Of a stretch of 17,867 nucleotides of DNA, positions 7,066-13,451 are shown piece by piece. Origin of the DNA: Candidatus Aenigmatarchaeota archaeon. Lineage in GTDB: Archaea; Aenigmatarchaeota; Aenigmatarchaeia; CG10238-14. A program made the position numbers and the translations under genes. The notes under the pieces are model-generated. The model saw nothing but the letters and a program-made list of their open reading frames with translations. It was not told where the DNA came from and did no database searches. The stretch's first letter is position 1. Every line of letters starts with the position of its first letter. The DNA is taken from assembly GCA_030672375.1 (NCBI GenBank), contig DAOVGP010000032.1, forward strand, positions 1 to 17,867, written 5' to 3'.

Positions 7066-7802
7066 TGGGGTTATTCGACAAAATATTCGCTGGTAACATT
7101 CTCTTCTATCCAGGGTGTATGGAGAAGTTTGTATTGAAAAATATGCAAAAAAAGTATGAGAAAATACTGAGAAAATGCGGAATAGATTTCATTAAATTGA
7201 AGGATTTAGAAGTTTGTTGTGGTTCACCTGTTTTGAACGCTGGTTACTTGATTGATTTCGAGACTCTAGCTAAGAAAAATTACAAAACTTTTAAAGAACA
7301 TGGGGTGAAGAAAATAATAACTCCTTGTCCTGCTTGTTTCAAGACATTCAAGTTAGAGTATCCTAAAACCCTGAATGAATTTGATATAGAAGTAGAACAT
7401 ATAACACAAACGATTTGGAATGCAATAAAAAATGAAAAATTGAAATTGAAAAAAATTAAGAAACCTGTTAAAATCACTTATCATGATCCCTGTCATCTAG
7501 GAAGGTATTGTGGGGTTTATGATGAACCCAGACAGATAATAAAAGCTTTGGGATATGAATTAGTTGAGATGAAATTTAACAGAGAAGGTGCGTTCTGTTG
7601 CGGGGGTGGTGGTGGAGTAAGATCAAATTATTCTGAATTATCCGAAGAAATCGCAAAAGAAAGAGTAAATCAAGCATTAGAAACTAAAGCTGATCTGATA
7701 GTAACATCTTGCCCTATGTGCTTCAGTTGCTTGGATGAAGTAAGTAAAAAATCAAAGATAAAATCAGTTGAATTGTCTTCTCTATTAATAGACAGAATCT
7801 AA
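7065..7802 (+). CDS. HdrB/LutA-like protein with two CCG (cysteine-rich) domains
   Basis: The 245-residue soluble protein consists of two cysteine-rich CCG domains. Both have complete motifs: C18-x32-C51C52-x35-C88xxC91 and C143-x34-C178C179-x36-C216xxC219. This matches the CX31-39CCX35-36CXXC pattern that holds the non-cubane clusters in heterodisulfide reductase HdrB, and it also occurs in LutA, GlpC and glycolate oxidase subunits. A very glycine-rich FCCGGGGGVR follows the second Cys pair. There is no membrane segment, so unlike HdrD/GlpC fusions it relies on partners. The upstream LutB-like protein is the obvious ferredoxin partner. The intervening thioredoxin and CcdA genes suggest that the disulfide acted on belongs to, or feeds, the membrane carrier. 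The stop overlaps the convergent eS31 stop by four bases. Assignment between LutA and HdrB function is open. Confidence 0.88.
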   Translation: MGLFDKIFAGNILFYPGCMEKFVLKNMQKKYEKILRKCGIDFIKLKDLEVCCGSPVLNAGYLIDFETLAKKNYKTFKEHGVKKIITPCPACFKTFKLEYPKTLNEFDIEVEHITQTIWNAIKNEKLKLKKIKKPVKITYHDPCHLGRYCGVYDEPRQIIKALGYELVEMKFNREGAFCCGGGGGVRSNYSELSEEIAKERVNQALETKADLIVTSCPMCFSCLDEVSKKSKIKSVELSSLLIDRI

Positions 7803-7981
7803 CTCTTTTTCCATTCCGTCATATGACATTTCCCACAATAATATCTAATAGTTCCATCTTTTTCTTTGTGTGTAGCCATATAAGTCCCAGCGCCACATCT
7901 TGGACAAGGTCTCTTAAGTCTGTTTATCTTATCTCCCTCTATCTTTAAAATTTCCCATTGTTTTGATGTTTTGTGCTTCAT
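7799..7981 (-). CDS. rps27ae: 30S ribosomal protein eS31 (S27ae)
   Basis: This is a small zinc-ribbon protein of the archaeal small ribosomal subunit, corresponding to the ribosomal half of eukaryotic ubiquitin-S27a. At 60 residues it has the normal archaeal length. The four ligands are C26/C29 (CPRCGAGTYMA) and C49/C52 (YYCGKCHMTEW). Its ATG overlaps the eS24 TGA (ATGA at 7978-7981). It is the last gene of the minus-strand informational operon and runs tail-to-tail into the HdrB-like gene with a four-base overlap. Confidence 0.95.
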   Translation of the reverse strand: MKHKTSKQWEILKIEGDKINRLKRPCPRCGAGTYMATHKEKDGTIRYYCGKCHMTEWKKS

Positions 7982-8451
7982 TTTTTCTCATCTTCCTTTT
8001 CAGGTTTCTTATCTTCTTCGGTCTTGGTTTCTTTTGGTTTTTCAACTGGTTTTTGTTCTTCCTTAGGTTCTTCTTTCTTCTCTTCAGGCTTGGCTTCTTC
8101 CTTGGGCTTTTCAACTGGTTTTTGCTCTTCCTTAGGTTCTTCTTTCTTCTTTTCAGTTTTAGCTTCTTCTTTGGGTTTTTCAGGTTTTTTCTCTTTCTTC
8201 TTCTCTTTCTTCACTACAATTTTCTCTTTCCAAACTCTCGCTTTAACTTTAGATTTTGCCAAACCAGCCTCAGAAAAGATGTAAACAATCTCAACTTTTT
8301 CAGGAACGGATTTGAATTTATCTGCTATCATCTTTTCCAATTCATCCCTTTTTGGAGTAGCCTTTCTAGTATGATCGACACTCAACATCAAGTCTATTCT
8401 CTTCAAGAATGGGTTTTCTTTCTTTTCAACAACATCCATTTTCATTTTCAT
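7978..8451 (-). CDS. rps24e: 30S ribosomal protein eS24 with a Lys/Glu/Pro repeat tail
   Basis: Residues 1 to about 80 form the eS24 core (KENPFLKRIDLMLSVDH, ATPKRDELEKMIA, VEIVYIFSEAGLAKSKVKAR). The remaining half of the 157-residue protein is a low-complexity tail of Lys, Glu and Pro. It contains a 23-residue unit repeated almost exactly (91-113 and 114-136) and a decayed third copy. In DNA the period is 69 bp (for example TTCAACTGGT at 8041-8050 after one adjoining T, and again from 8110). Archaeal eS24 is usually about 100 residues, so the tail is an extension. Nearly the same segment ends eS6 in this operon. The start overlaps the Spt4 stop. Methionines 1, 3 and 5 are all possible starts. 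Confidence 0.92.
   Translation of the reverse strand: MKMKMDVVEKKENPFLKRIDLMLSVDHTRKATPKRDELEKMIADKFKSVPEKVEIVYIFSEAGLAKSKVKARVWKEKIVVKKEKKKEKKPEKPKEEAKTEKKKEEPKEEQKPVEKPKEEAKPEEKKEEPKEEQKPVEKPKETKTEEDKKPEKEDEKK
8043..8180 (-). repeat. Two 69-bp tandem units (23 codons) in the eS24 tail
   Basis: Two adjacent in-frame 69-bp units encode residues 91-136 of eS24. They differ at a few bases, and a partial third unit follows toward the stop. The purine-rich coding strand (pyrimidine-rich on the given strand) reflects AAG/GAA/GAG/CCT codons. The unit is probably a product of replication slippage or unequal crossing-over. Confidence 0.85.
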
Positions 8452-8639
8452 CCCACAAATAAAGCGTACTTGCCCGGAGTTTCTATGTTCAAATCCTTAG
8501 CTATCTCACTATCATTCGGATCGTTGATAATGGCAAGTCCTTTCCAGCTCGCCGATAGATCTTTAGACTTACACACAGGACATTCTTTCTCTGTTGTGAA
8601 TCTCCTACAATTCCTGCAGACGTATCTTCTTTTTGCCAT
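8448..8639 (-). CDS. spt4: Transcription elongation factor Spt4 (RpoE2)
   Basis: This 63-residue zinc protein partners Spt5/NusG and clamps RNA polymerase for processivity. Zinc ligands are C8/C11 (CRNC) and C20/C23 (CPVC), followed by the family segment SASWKGLAIINDPNDSEIAK and the terminal PGKYALFVG. The ATG is preceded by GTGATG, which overlaps the rpoE1 stop region five bases upstream, so the two are co-translated. Its place directly after RpoE1 is the standard archaeal arrangement. Confidence 0.95.
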   Translation of the reverse strand: MAKRRYVCRNCRRFTTEKECPVCKSKDLSASWKGLAIINDPNDSEIAKDLNIETPGKYALFVG

Positions 8640-8643
8640 ATCA

Positions 8644-9216
8644 TCACTTCTTCGAAGGTTTAACCGATTTCTTTGTTCTCCTCTTCTCTTCCTCTATCCA
8701 AGACAACGCCCCCAGATTAGGTTGTCTCATGGTCATTCCTATCTTGTTTTCCTTTCCTTCAGCCATACTTATCGATATCACTCTCACTCTAACAGGATCT
8801 CCTTCCTTCAAACTCTTCTTTGTCTCTCTACCAGTAAATATCGCATTCTTTTCGTCATAACTTACATAATCGTTCAACAGTTGGGATACGTGGACTAAAC
8901 CGTCCATAGGGCCCAAACGAACGAAGGAACCAAACTCAGTGTTGTCTATAACATCTCCTATAAGGACTTCATGCAGTTCAGGCTTGAAAACCAACAAATC
9001 AAATGTAACTGGATAATGTACACTCGCATCACCAGGATATATTTTCCCTTCACCAACTTCATTAACTTTAACAATACACAGCCCCATACCGAAGTTCCTA
9101 TCCAATCTATTCTCATACGTATCCGCAAGACTTTCCTTTATAGCTTTCTTTAAAGACATCCCGAACTTTGTCGGAGGGACCTTAATCTTTGTCTTAATCG
9201 TAAGTATTCGATACAT
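8644..9216 (-). CDS. rpoE1: DNA-directed RNA polymerase subunit RpoE1 (Rpb7 homologue)
   Basis: This is the stalk subunit of archaeal RNA polymerase, which pairs with RpoF (Rpb4). The 190-residue product has the N-terminal tip/RNP domain (about 1-78, with MYRILTIKTKIKVPPTKFG and the GKIYPGDASVHYPVTFDLLVFKP segment). A C-terminal S1/OB domain (about 80-170) contains GSFVRLGPMDGLVHVSQL and IGMTMRQPNLG. A basic tail ends the protein. The TATA-like TTTTTAAA is centred about 28 bases before the ATG, so the gene can be transcribed from its own start as a leaderless mRNA as well as from the upstream operon. Confidence 0.95.
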   Translation of the reverse strand: MYRILTIKTKIKVPPTKFGMSLKKAIKESLADTYENRLDRNFGMGLCIVKVNEVGEGKIYPGDASVHYPVTFDLLVFKPELHEVLIGDVIDNTEFGSFVRLGPMDGLVHVSQLLNDYVSYDEKNAIFTGRETKKSLKEGDPVRVRVISISMAEGKENKIGMTMRQPNLGALSWIEEEKRRTKKSVKPSKK

Positions 9217-9240
9217 AGTTATCTATATTGATTATTCACA

Positions 9241-9248
9241 TTTAAAAA
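9241..9248 (-). promoter_or_regulatory. TATA box for rpoE1
   Basis: The minus strand reads TTTTTAAA, centred about 28 bases before the rpoE1 ATG at 9216. This gives a predicted start at or within a base or two of the ATG. It lies in the 42-base gap after the pyrophosphatase gene and would let the RNA polymerase/ribosomal genes be expressed separately from it. Confidence 0.6.
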
Positions 9249-9258
9249 TTCTTTATCT

Positions 9259-11235
9259 TTATCCCAATAAGGAATACATCACTATAATCGGACCAAATAT
9301 TGATGCTGTGAGCGACATCACAACTAATAATGTGTTAAGAGATGGGCCAGCCGTATCTTTGAATGGGTCACCCACTGTATCCCCTATTACTGCAGCCTTG
9401 TGTGCATCAGAGCCTTTACCCCCCAATTCTCCGTCCTCTATGTATTTTTTAGCGTTATCCCAAAGCCCGCCTGCATTACCCATGAAAAAGGCAAACACTA
9501 AACCTGAAAATATACTACCTGCCAAGAAACCTCCCAAAGCATATTTACCTAAGATTAAACCAACGATTATAGGAACTGAGATCGACAAGATACTCGGAAG
9601 GATAAGTTCTTTCAAAGCACCCTTTGTTGCTATATCCACACATCTGGCGTAATCTGGTTTTACCGTTCCTTTCAGTATACCTGGGTTTTCTTTGAATTGT
9701 CTCCTAATCTCTTTAACCATTCTGAATCCATTCTTTCCAACACCCAATATTAACAAAGCGGAAAGTACGGGTGGCATCGATATACCAATTAAACAACCAG
9801 CCAATACATATGGATTCATGATATTAATACTCTCAACACCAACTATCTCTGCATATGCAGCTAGTAATGCGATGACGGTCAAACCTGCAGCACCTATTGC
9901 AAAACCTTTTGTTATGGCTTTAGCAGTATTACCCGCAGCATCGAGTCTATCTGCAATCTTGATAACCTTCTCACTCAAACCCGACTGTTCAGCGATTCCT
10001 TTTGCGTTGTCAACTATAGGACCGAAAGCATCAGAAGAAACTATCATACCTGTTATCGATAACATACCAACCGCTGATATAGCGATACCGTACAATCCAG
10101 CAAAATGCCAAGATAGAAGAGTTGCGATGGCTATGCCAACGAGTGGTGGTAAGACACTAAGACAACCATAAGAGAAACCTGTCAGTATGTTTATGGCAGC
10201 TCCTGTTTGAGAGGATTCGGCTGTTATTTTAGCTGGTCCTCTATCTATTGATGTAAAGTAATCAGAAGTAATACCAATTATGACTCCTGCAATTAACCCG
10301 ATTACAGTCGAGTAGAAGATACCAATGTCAAGACCAAGATAATTAATGACTAGATACGAGAATATTGAAAAAATTATACAAGTCGAGTAAGTTCCTCTGT
10401 TAAGAGCAGCACCAGGATTATTTCCACTTGCTTTGACAAACAACATTCCTATTATGGATGCGAAAATACCAGCAGCAGAAAGTAGGAGTGGAAGAATAGC
10501 ACCTATAGCTTGATGAACTGTTACACCTATTATCATGGCTGCTAAAATACTCGCAACATAAGAGTCAAATAAGTCAGCACCCATTCCAGCAACATCCCCC
10601 ACATTATCACCAACGTTATCTGCAATAACAGCAGGGTTTCTTGGGTCATCCTCAGGTAAATCTAACTCAACCTTTCCAACAAGATCAGCAGCTATGTCTG
10701 CTGTCTTCGTAAAGATTCCACCACCTGCCTTTGCAAACAATGCTATAGAACTCGCACCAAAACTGAAACCGAGAACGATTTCTGGATCAGCAAAGATGTG
10801 ATAGATTACACTCATACCAATTAAAGCTAAGCCAACAACAGATAATCCCATTACAGCTCCACCGTAGAAAGCTATAGGAAAGGCCTTATTCAAACCCTTT
10901 TTAGCGGCTTGTGCTGTTCTAACGTTTGCCTTCAACGCAACACCCATCCCTAAATAACCTGCAAGACCAGAGCAGATTGAACCTATTATATATGCTAAGG
11001 CAGTATTGAAACCCTTATCTCCCAGAACAAAAAACAATATGATGGACATTATTATAACAAAGATTGAGAGTACCTTGTATTCTCTTTTCAAGTAAGCAAA
11101 CGCACCTTCTCTTATTGCTTCACAAATCCCCTGCATTTTTCGATTTCCACTGCTCTGCTTATTCACGTAATAGTACAAATAAATCGCAAGCAGAATAGAG
11201 ATTACACCAGAAATGAATACAAATGCCAATAACAT
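9259..11235 (-). CDS. hppA: Membrane-bound proton-translocating pyrophosphatase, K+-independent type
   Basis: This 658-residue protein with about 16 membrane helices couples hydrolysis of pyrophosphate to ion pumping. The catalytic motifs are intact: FTKTADIAADLVGKVE (about 172-188), the DNVGDNVGDVAGMGADLFDSY block with EDDPRNP before it (about 195-230), and HKAAVIGDTVGDPFKDTAGPSLN near the C-terminus (about 607-630). In the loop AAGNTAKAITKG a lysine (K439) occupies the site that is Ala in K+-dependent enzymes, and Thr is at the companion position. This is the signature of K+-independent H+ pumps. The gene starts five bases after the PIN-gene stop with GGTTGAT overlapping that stop, so it belongs to the translation/transcription operon. 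It can remove PPi from RNA and aminoacyl-tRNA synthesis while conserving energy. Na+ pumping is unlikely given the K+-independent signature. Confidence 0.95.
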   Translation of the reverse strand: MLLAFVFISGVISILLAIYLYYYVNKQSSGNRKMQGICEAIREGAFAYLKREYKVLSIFVIIMSIILFFVLGDKGFNTALAYIIGSICSGLAGYLGMGVALKANVRTAQAAKKGLNKAFPIAFYGGAVMGLSVVGLALIGMSVIYHIFADPEIVLGFSFGASSIALFAKAGGGIFTKTADIAADLVGKVELDLPEDDPRNPAVIADNVGDNVGDVAGMGADLFDSYVASILAAMIIGVTVHQAIGAILPLLLSAAGIFASIIGMLFVKASGNNPGAALNRGTYSTCIIFSIFSYLVINYLGLDIGIFYSTVIGLIAGVIIGITSDYFTSIDRGPAKITAESSQTGAAINILTGFSYGCLSVLPPLVGIAIATLLSWHFAGLYGIAISAVGMLSITGMIVSSDAFGPIVDNAKGIAEQSGLSEKVIKIADRLDAAGNTAKAITKGFAIGAAGLTVIALLAAYAEIVGVESINIMNPYVLAGCLIGISMPPVLSALLILGVGKNGFRMVKEIRRQFKENPGILKGTVKPDYARCVDIATKGALKELILPSILSISVPIIVGLILGKYALGGFLAGSIFSGLVFAFFMGNAGGLWDNAKKYIEDGELGGKGSDAHKAAVIGDTVGDPFKDTAGPSLNTLLVVMSLTASIFGPIIVMYSLLG

Positions 11236-11239
11236 TTTA

Positions 11240-11617
11240 TCAACCCATCTCCAAGTATTTTTTATTTCTCAAATAAATGGTTTTAATATTTTTATTCTTT
11301 AATTTTTGTCTCAATTCTTTATCATTTGTTGCGACTATAGTGTTTTTATCTGCAATTCTGATGATTGTGTTGTCAACATTTTTCTCTCTTGTCTTAATAA
11401 CTTTTACGTTTTTTTTCTTTATCAATTCTAAACCGATTTTAGCAGCAATAGCATCCTTACCCTTTGATTTTTTTAATTCTTCCAATTCTTCTATAACCCC
11501 ATCCAAAGTTATTAACTCATAATCTTCTTCCATGATTCGATGTATCTCTTCAAATATGTCGATGTTGAATTGATAAGGAATTGTTAGAAAGTTGGAATCT
11601 AAGATTATCTTCTTCAT
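11240..11617 (-). CDS. PIN-domain protein (archaeal Fcf1/VapC9-like)
   Basis: This 125-residue PIN-fold nuclease-like protein carries the spaced acidic residues of the family: D7 in the first strand (IILDSNFL), Glu in DGVIEELEEL (about 43), Asp in DNTIIRIADKN, and Asp in TNDKELRQKL, followed by the closing IKTIYLRNKKYLE strand. The family cuts RNA in a Mg2+-dependent way. Archaeal members beside aIF2-gamma are usually annotated as Fcf1/Utp24-related and may act in rRNA processing. There is no antitoxin gene, which argues against a VapBC toxin. The stop overlaps the start region of hppA. An AT-rich box (about 11648-11657) and a small hairpin lie upstream, so it may also have its own promoter. 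Confidence 0.82.
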   Translation of the reverse strand: MKKIILDSNFLTIPYQFNIDIFEEIHRIMEEDYELITLDGVIEELEELKKSKGKDAIAAKIGLELIKKKNVKVIKTREKNVDNTIIRIADKNTIVATNDKELRQKLKNKNIKTIYLRNKKYLEMG

Positions 11618-11657
11618 ATAATCAGTAATATTATTGTGTTAGAGACTTTAATTTTTC

Positions 11658-11676
11658 AATGAATAGTTTATTCATT
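11658..11676. other. Perfect 8-bp inverted repeat (hairpin)
   Basis: AATGAATA, then GTT, then TATTCATT: an eight-base-pair stem with a three-base loop, beginning immediately after the aIF2-gamma stop on the minus strand and about 41 bases before the PIN start. It overlaps the likely PIN-gene promoter. It could be an operator, an RNA-processing site or an attenuating hairpin. It is weak (mostly A/T pairs) and may be chance. Confidence 0.35.
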
Positions 11677-12936
11677 TTAATCTACTATTTTTCCCCATCC
11701 GATTAGTCTCCAGCGACCGAGAACTTGCCTTGAAAAAACAAACCTATCATTCTTATCGGCACAAACAGGAATCTTCAATTTCACCTCTATTTGATTGTCT
11801 TTTATTCCCTCAACAATCCCTATTGATCTTGCAGTTCCCACATTTATCAAAAGATTCTCTTCTTGTTTTATGTTGGACACATTTTCTATCTCTTTGGTAC
11901 CAACCACGCGTTCAAGAAGATGTGTTTTAAGTTTAGGTTTTAATAAAACAGGGGGAATTTTTCCTGGCAGTCCAACGACATTTCCAACAAAACCATCTGC
12001 TTTGGTGAAGTAGGGATCGAGTTTTGTTAGAAGGCCTAACAAACCCCCAGCACCCGCCTCTTCAAGTTTTACACCAGCTTTTTCCATAGAAACTATCTTC
12101 GTCTTTATTGATCTCCACTCATCACCGATTCGAATACCAGGTCTTATTTCAATCTCATCTCCGACTTTTAATTTTCCTTGAACTATAGATCCACCGATAA
12201 TCCCACCAATGAGTTTTTCTGGTTTTGTACCAGGTTTGTTGACATCAAAGCTTCTTGCAATTATCATCTTTGGATCCTTTTCTGTTTCTCTCTTAGGAGT
12301 AGGAATGTTATTCTCAATGGCTTCAATAACGTATCCAATGTTTATTTTTTGTTGAGCAGATATAGGAATTATGGATGCTGATTCAGTTATTGATCCCTTC
12401 ACGAAATTCTTTATCTCTTCATAACTTTTTTCTGCCCTTTCAGGTGTCACGAGGTCAATCTTATTTTGAACTATAATGATGTTTTTGATTCCAACTACCT
12501 CCAAAGTTGTTAAATGTTCTCTTGTTTGAGGAAGTGGACATTCCTCATCTGCAGCTATAACCAGTATGGCTCCATCCATCAAAGCTGAACCGGTAAGAAC
12601 AGTTGCCATTAAACTTTCGTGTCCAGGAGCATCGACAAAAGAAACTGTCCTGATGATATCAGCGTTAACAAAACATTTATGACATTTTTTTGAAGTTAAG
12701 TAAGTATTACATTTAGGGCACTTATAAAAAGTAACATCAGCATAACCAAGACGAATCGTGATACCACGTTTTAATTCTTCAGAATGAAGAGCCGGCCATT
12801 TACCCGTCAATGCCTCTACTAATGTGGATTTACCATGATCTACATGTCCTACCATTCCTATGTTAACTTCTGGTATCAACTTAGGATTTACTTTCTTTGG
12901 GAACTCCCTCACCCTCCTTTTCTTTTGGTTTTTCAA
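11677..12936 (-). CDS. eif2g: Translation initiation factor aIF2, gamma subunit
   Basis: This is the GTPase subunit that carries Met-tRNAi to the small ribosomal subunit. Counting from the TTG at 12936, G1 is GHVDHGKST (30-38), G3 is DAPGHE (102-107), G4 is NKID (158-161) and G5 is SAQQK. The zinc knuckle is C73/C76 (CPKC) and C85/C88 (CHKC). Domains II and III follow, ending in WRLIGWGKIVD. Total length is normal. The start is uncertain. The TTG lies 56 bases inside the eS6 gene, in a segment copied from or to the eS24 tail. An in-frame GTG at 12912 lies just outside that segment and leaves 19 residues before the VNIGMVG strand, closer to other archaea. A TTG at 12879, after the eS6 stop, is a third option. 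None has a well-spaced Shine-Dalgarno. Confidence 0.95.
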   Translation of the reverse strand: MKNQKKRRVREFPKKVNPKLIPEVNIGMVGHVDHGKSTLVEALTGKWPALHSEELKRGITIRLGYADVTFYKCPKCNTYLTSKKCHKCFVNADIIRTVSFVDAPGHESLMATVLTGSALMDGAILVIAADEECPLPQTREHLTTLEVVGIKNIIIVQNKIDLVTPERAEKSYEEIKNFVKGSITESASIIPISAQQKINIGYVIEAIENNIPTPKRETEKDPKMIIARSFDVNKPGTKPEKLIGGIIGGSIVQGKLKVGDEIEIRPGIRIGDEWRSIKTKIVSMEKAGVKLEEAGAGGLLGLLTKLDPYFTKADGFVGNVVGLPGKIPPVLLKPKLKTHLLERVVGTKEIENVSNIKQEENLLINVGTARSIGIVEGIKDNQIEVKLKIPVCADKNDRFVFSRQVLGRWRLIGWGKIVD

Positions 12937-13447
12937 CTGGTTTTTGTTCTTCCTTAAGTTCTTCTTTCTTCTCTTCAGGTTTGGCTTCTTCTTTGGGTTT
13001 TTCAGATTTCTTCTCTTTCTTTGGTTTTTCCACTTTTTCTTCTGGTTTAGCCTCCTCAGGTTTCTCTTTCTTAGGTAATAAATCTTCGATTGGCATCGTC
13101 CCGGGCTTTACGATCTTACAGTTGATTTGAACGATATCAGAAGAAATTGTATTCCCCCTAACCATCTTCCTCTTTCTTTGACCTTTCTTCTTAGGATGAA
13201 AACAAGGCGGATGAGACAATATAACCTTTTTTCTACCAGGACCATGAACTTGACGATGCATTGGAAACCCGTCTTTATCTGTTCCACCTGTTATTTGTAT
13301 TTCATACCCTGCTAAACCAATAATATCACCGTTGAACGTGTTCCCAATAACTTTACCGATTAAACCTGCGGCTTTTGTTTGATCTACTTCTATTTTATAC
13401 GCTTTTCTTGTGCTAGGATCTGATACTATGAATTGAAAATTTGCCAT
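12881..13447 (-). CDS. rps6e: 30S ribosomal protein eS6 with a Lys/Glu/Pro tail
   Basis: Residues 1 to about 126 are the eS6 core: MANFQFIVSDPSTRKAYKIE, then GLIGKVIGNTFNGDIIGLAG, then ITGGTDKDGFPMHRQVHGPG and the basic KKKGQRKRKMVRGNTIS. Archaeal eS6 normally ends near here. The 188-residue product adds a 60-residue Lys/Glu/Pro tail. Residues 149-176 match the eS24 tail at 27 of 28 positions. The ATG has GGTGAT three bases upstream, overlapping the end of the metalloprotease-like gene. The stop lies inside the longest aIF2-gamma reading frame, so the two genes are probably coupled. eS6 binds the foot of the 30S body; the tail would be flexible and solvent-exposed. Confidence 0.94.
   Translation of the reverse strand: MANFQFIVSDPSTRKAYKIEVDQTKAAGLIGKVIGNTFNGDIIGLAGYEIQITGGTDKDGFPMHRQVHGPGRKKVILSHPPCFHPKKKGQRKRKMVRGNTISSDIVQINCKIVKPGTMPIEDLLPKKEKPEEAKPEEKVEKPKKEKKSEKPKEEAKPEEKKEELKEEQKPVEKPKEKEGEGVPKESKS
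12920..13003 (-). repeat. 84-bp segment shared between the eS6 and eS24 tails
   Basis: This segment matches 8029-8112 at 80 of 84 bases, in the same reading frame. By my alignment the differences pair 8066/12957, 8089/12980, 8101/12992 and 8107/12998. Only the first changes the residue (Pro/Leu). Identity stops sharply on both sides. Confidence 0.88.
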
Positions 13448-13451
13448 TTTA

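Noticed and set aside
4411..7802. Simple lactate-utilisation (lutABC) operon
   Set aside because: LutC and a lactate permease are absent, and a thioredoxin and a CcdA gene are interposed. The lactate role is not excluded but is not the best reading.
8029..8180. Repeated pyrimidine-rich units suggestive of a CRISPR or regulatory satellite
   Set aside because: The units are in-frame coding repeats with a 69-bp period and no unique spacers. They are part of eS24.
7963..8898. Long plus-strand open frame (about 311 codons) opposite eS24, Spt4 and RpoE1
   Set aside because: It is the antisense of the Lys/Glu-rich tail, giving a Phe/Leu/Ser-rich product with no domain. The opposite strand encodes three certain genes.
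9308..10171. Plus-strand open frames inside the pyrophosphatase gene
   Set aside because: They are shadows of a highly conserved membrane-PPase on the other strand.
11240..11617. PIN gene as the toxin of a VapBC pair
   Set aside because: No antitoxin-like gene is adjacent, and it sits between aIF2-gamma and hppA in an informational operon.
12860..13130. Plus-strand open frames opposite the eS6 tail, resembling a hydrophobic peptide
   Set aside because: Same cause: complement of AAG/GAA codons. There is no start signal or conserved feature.
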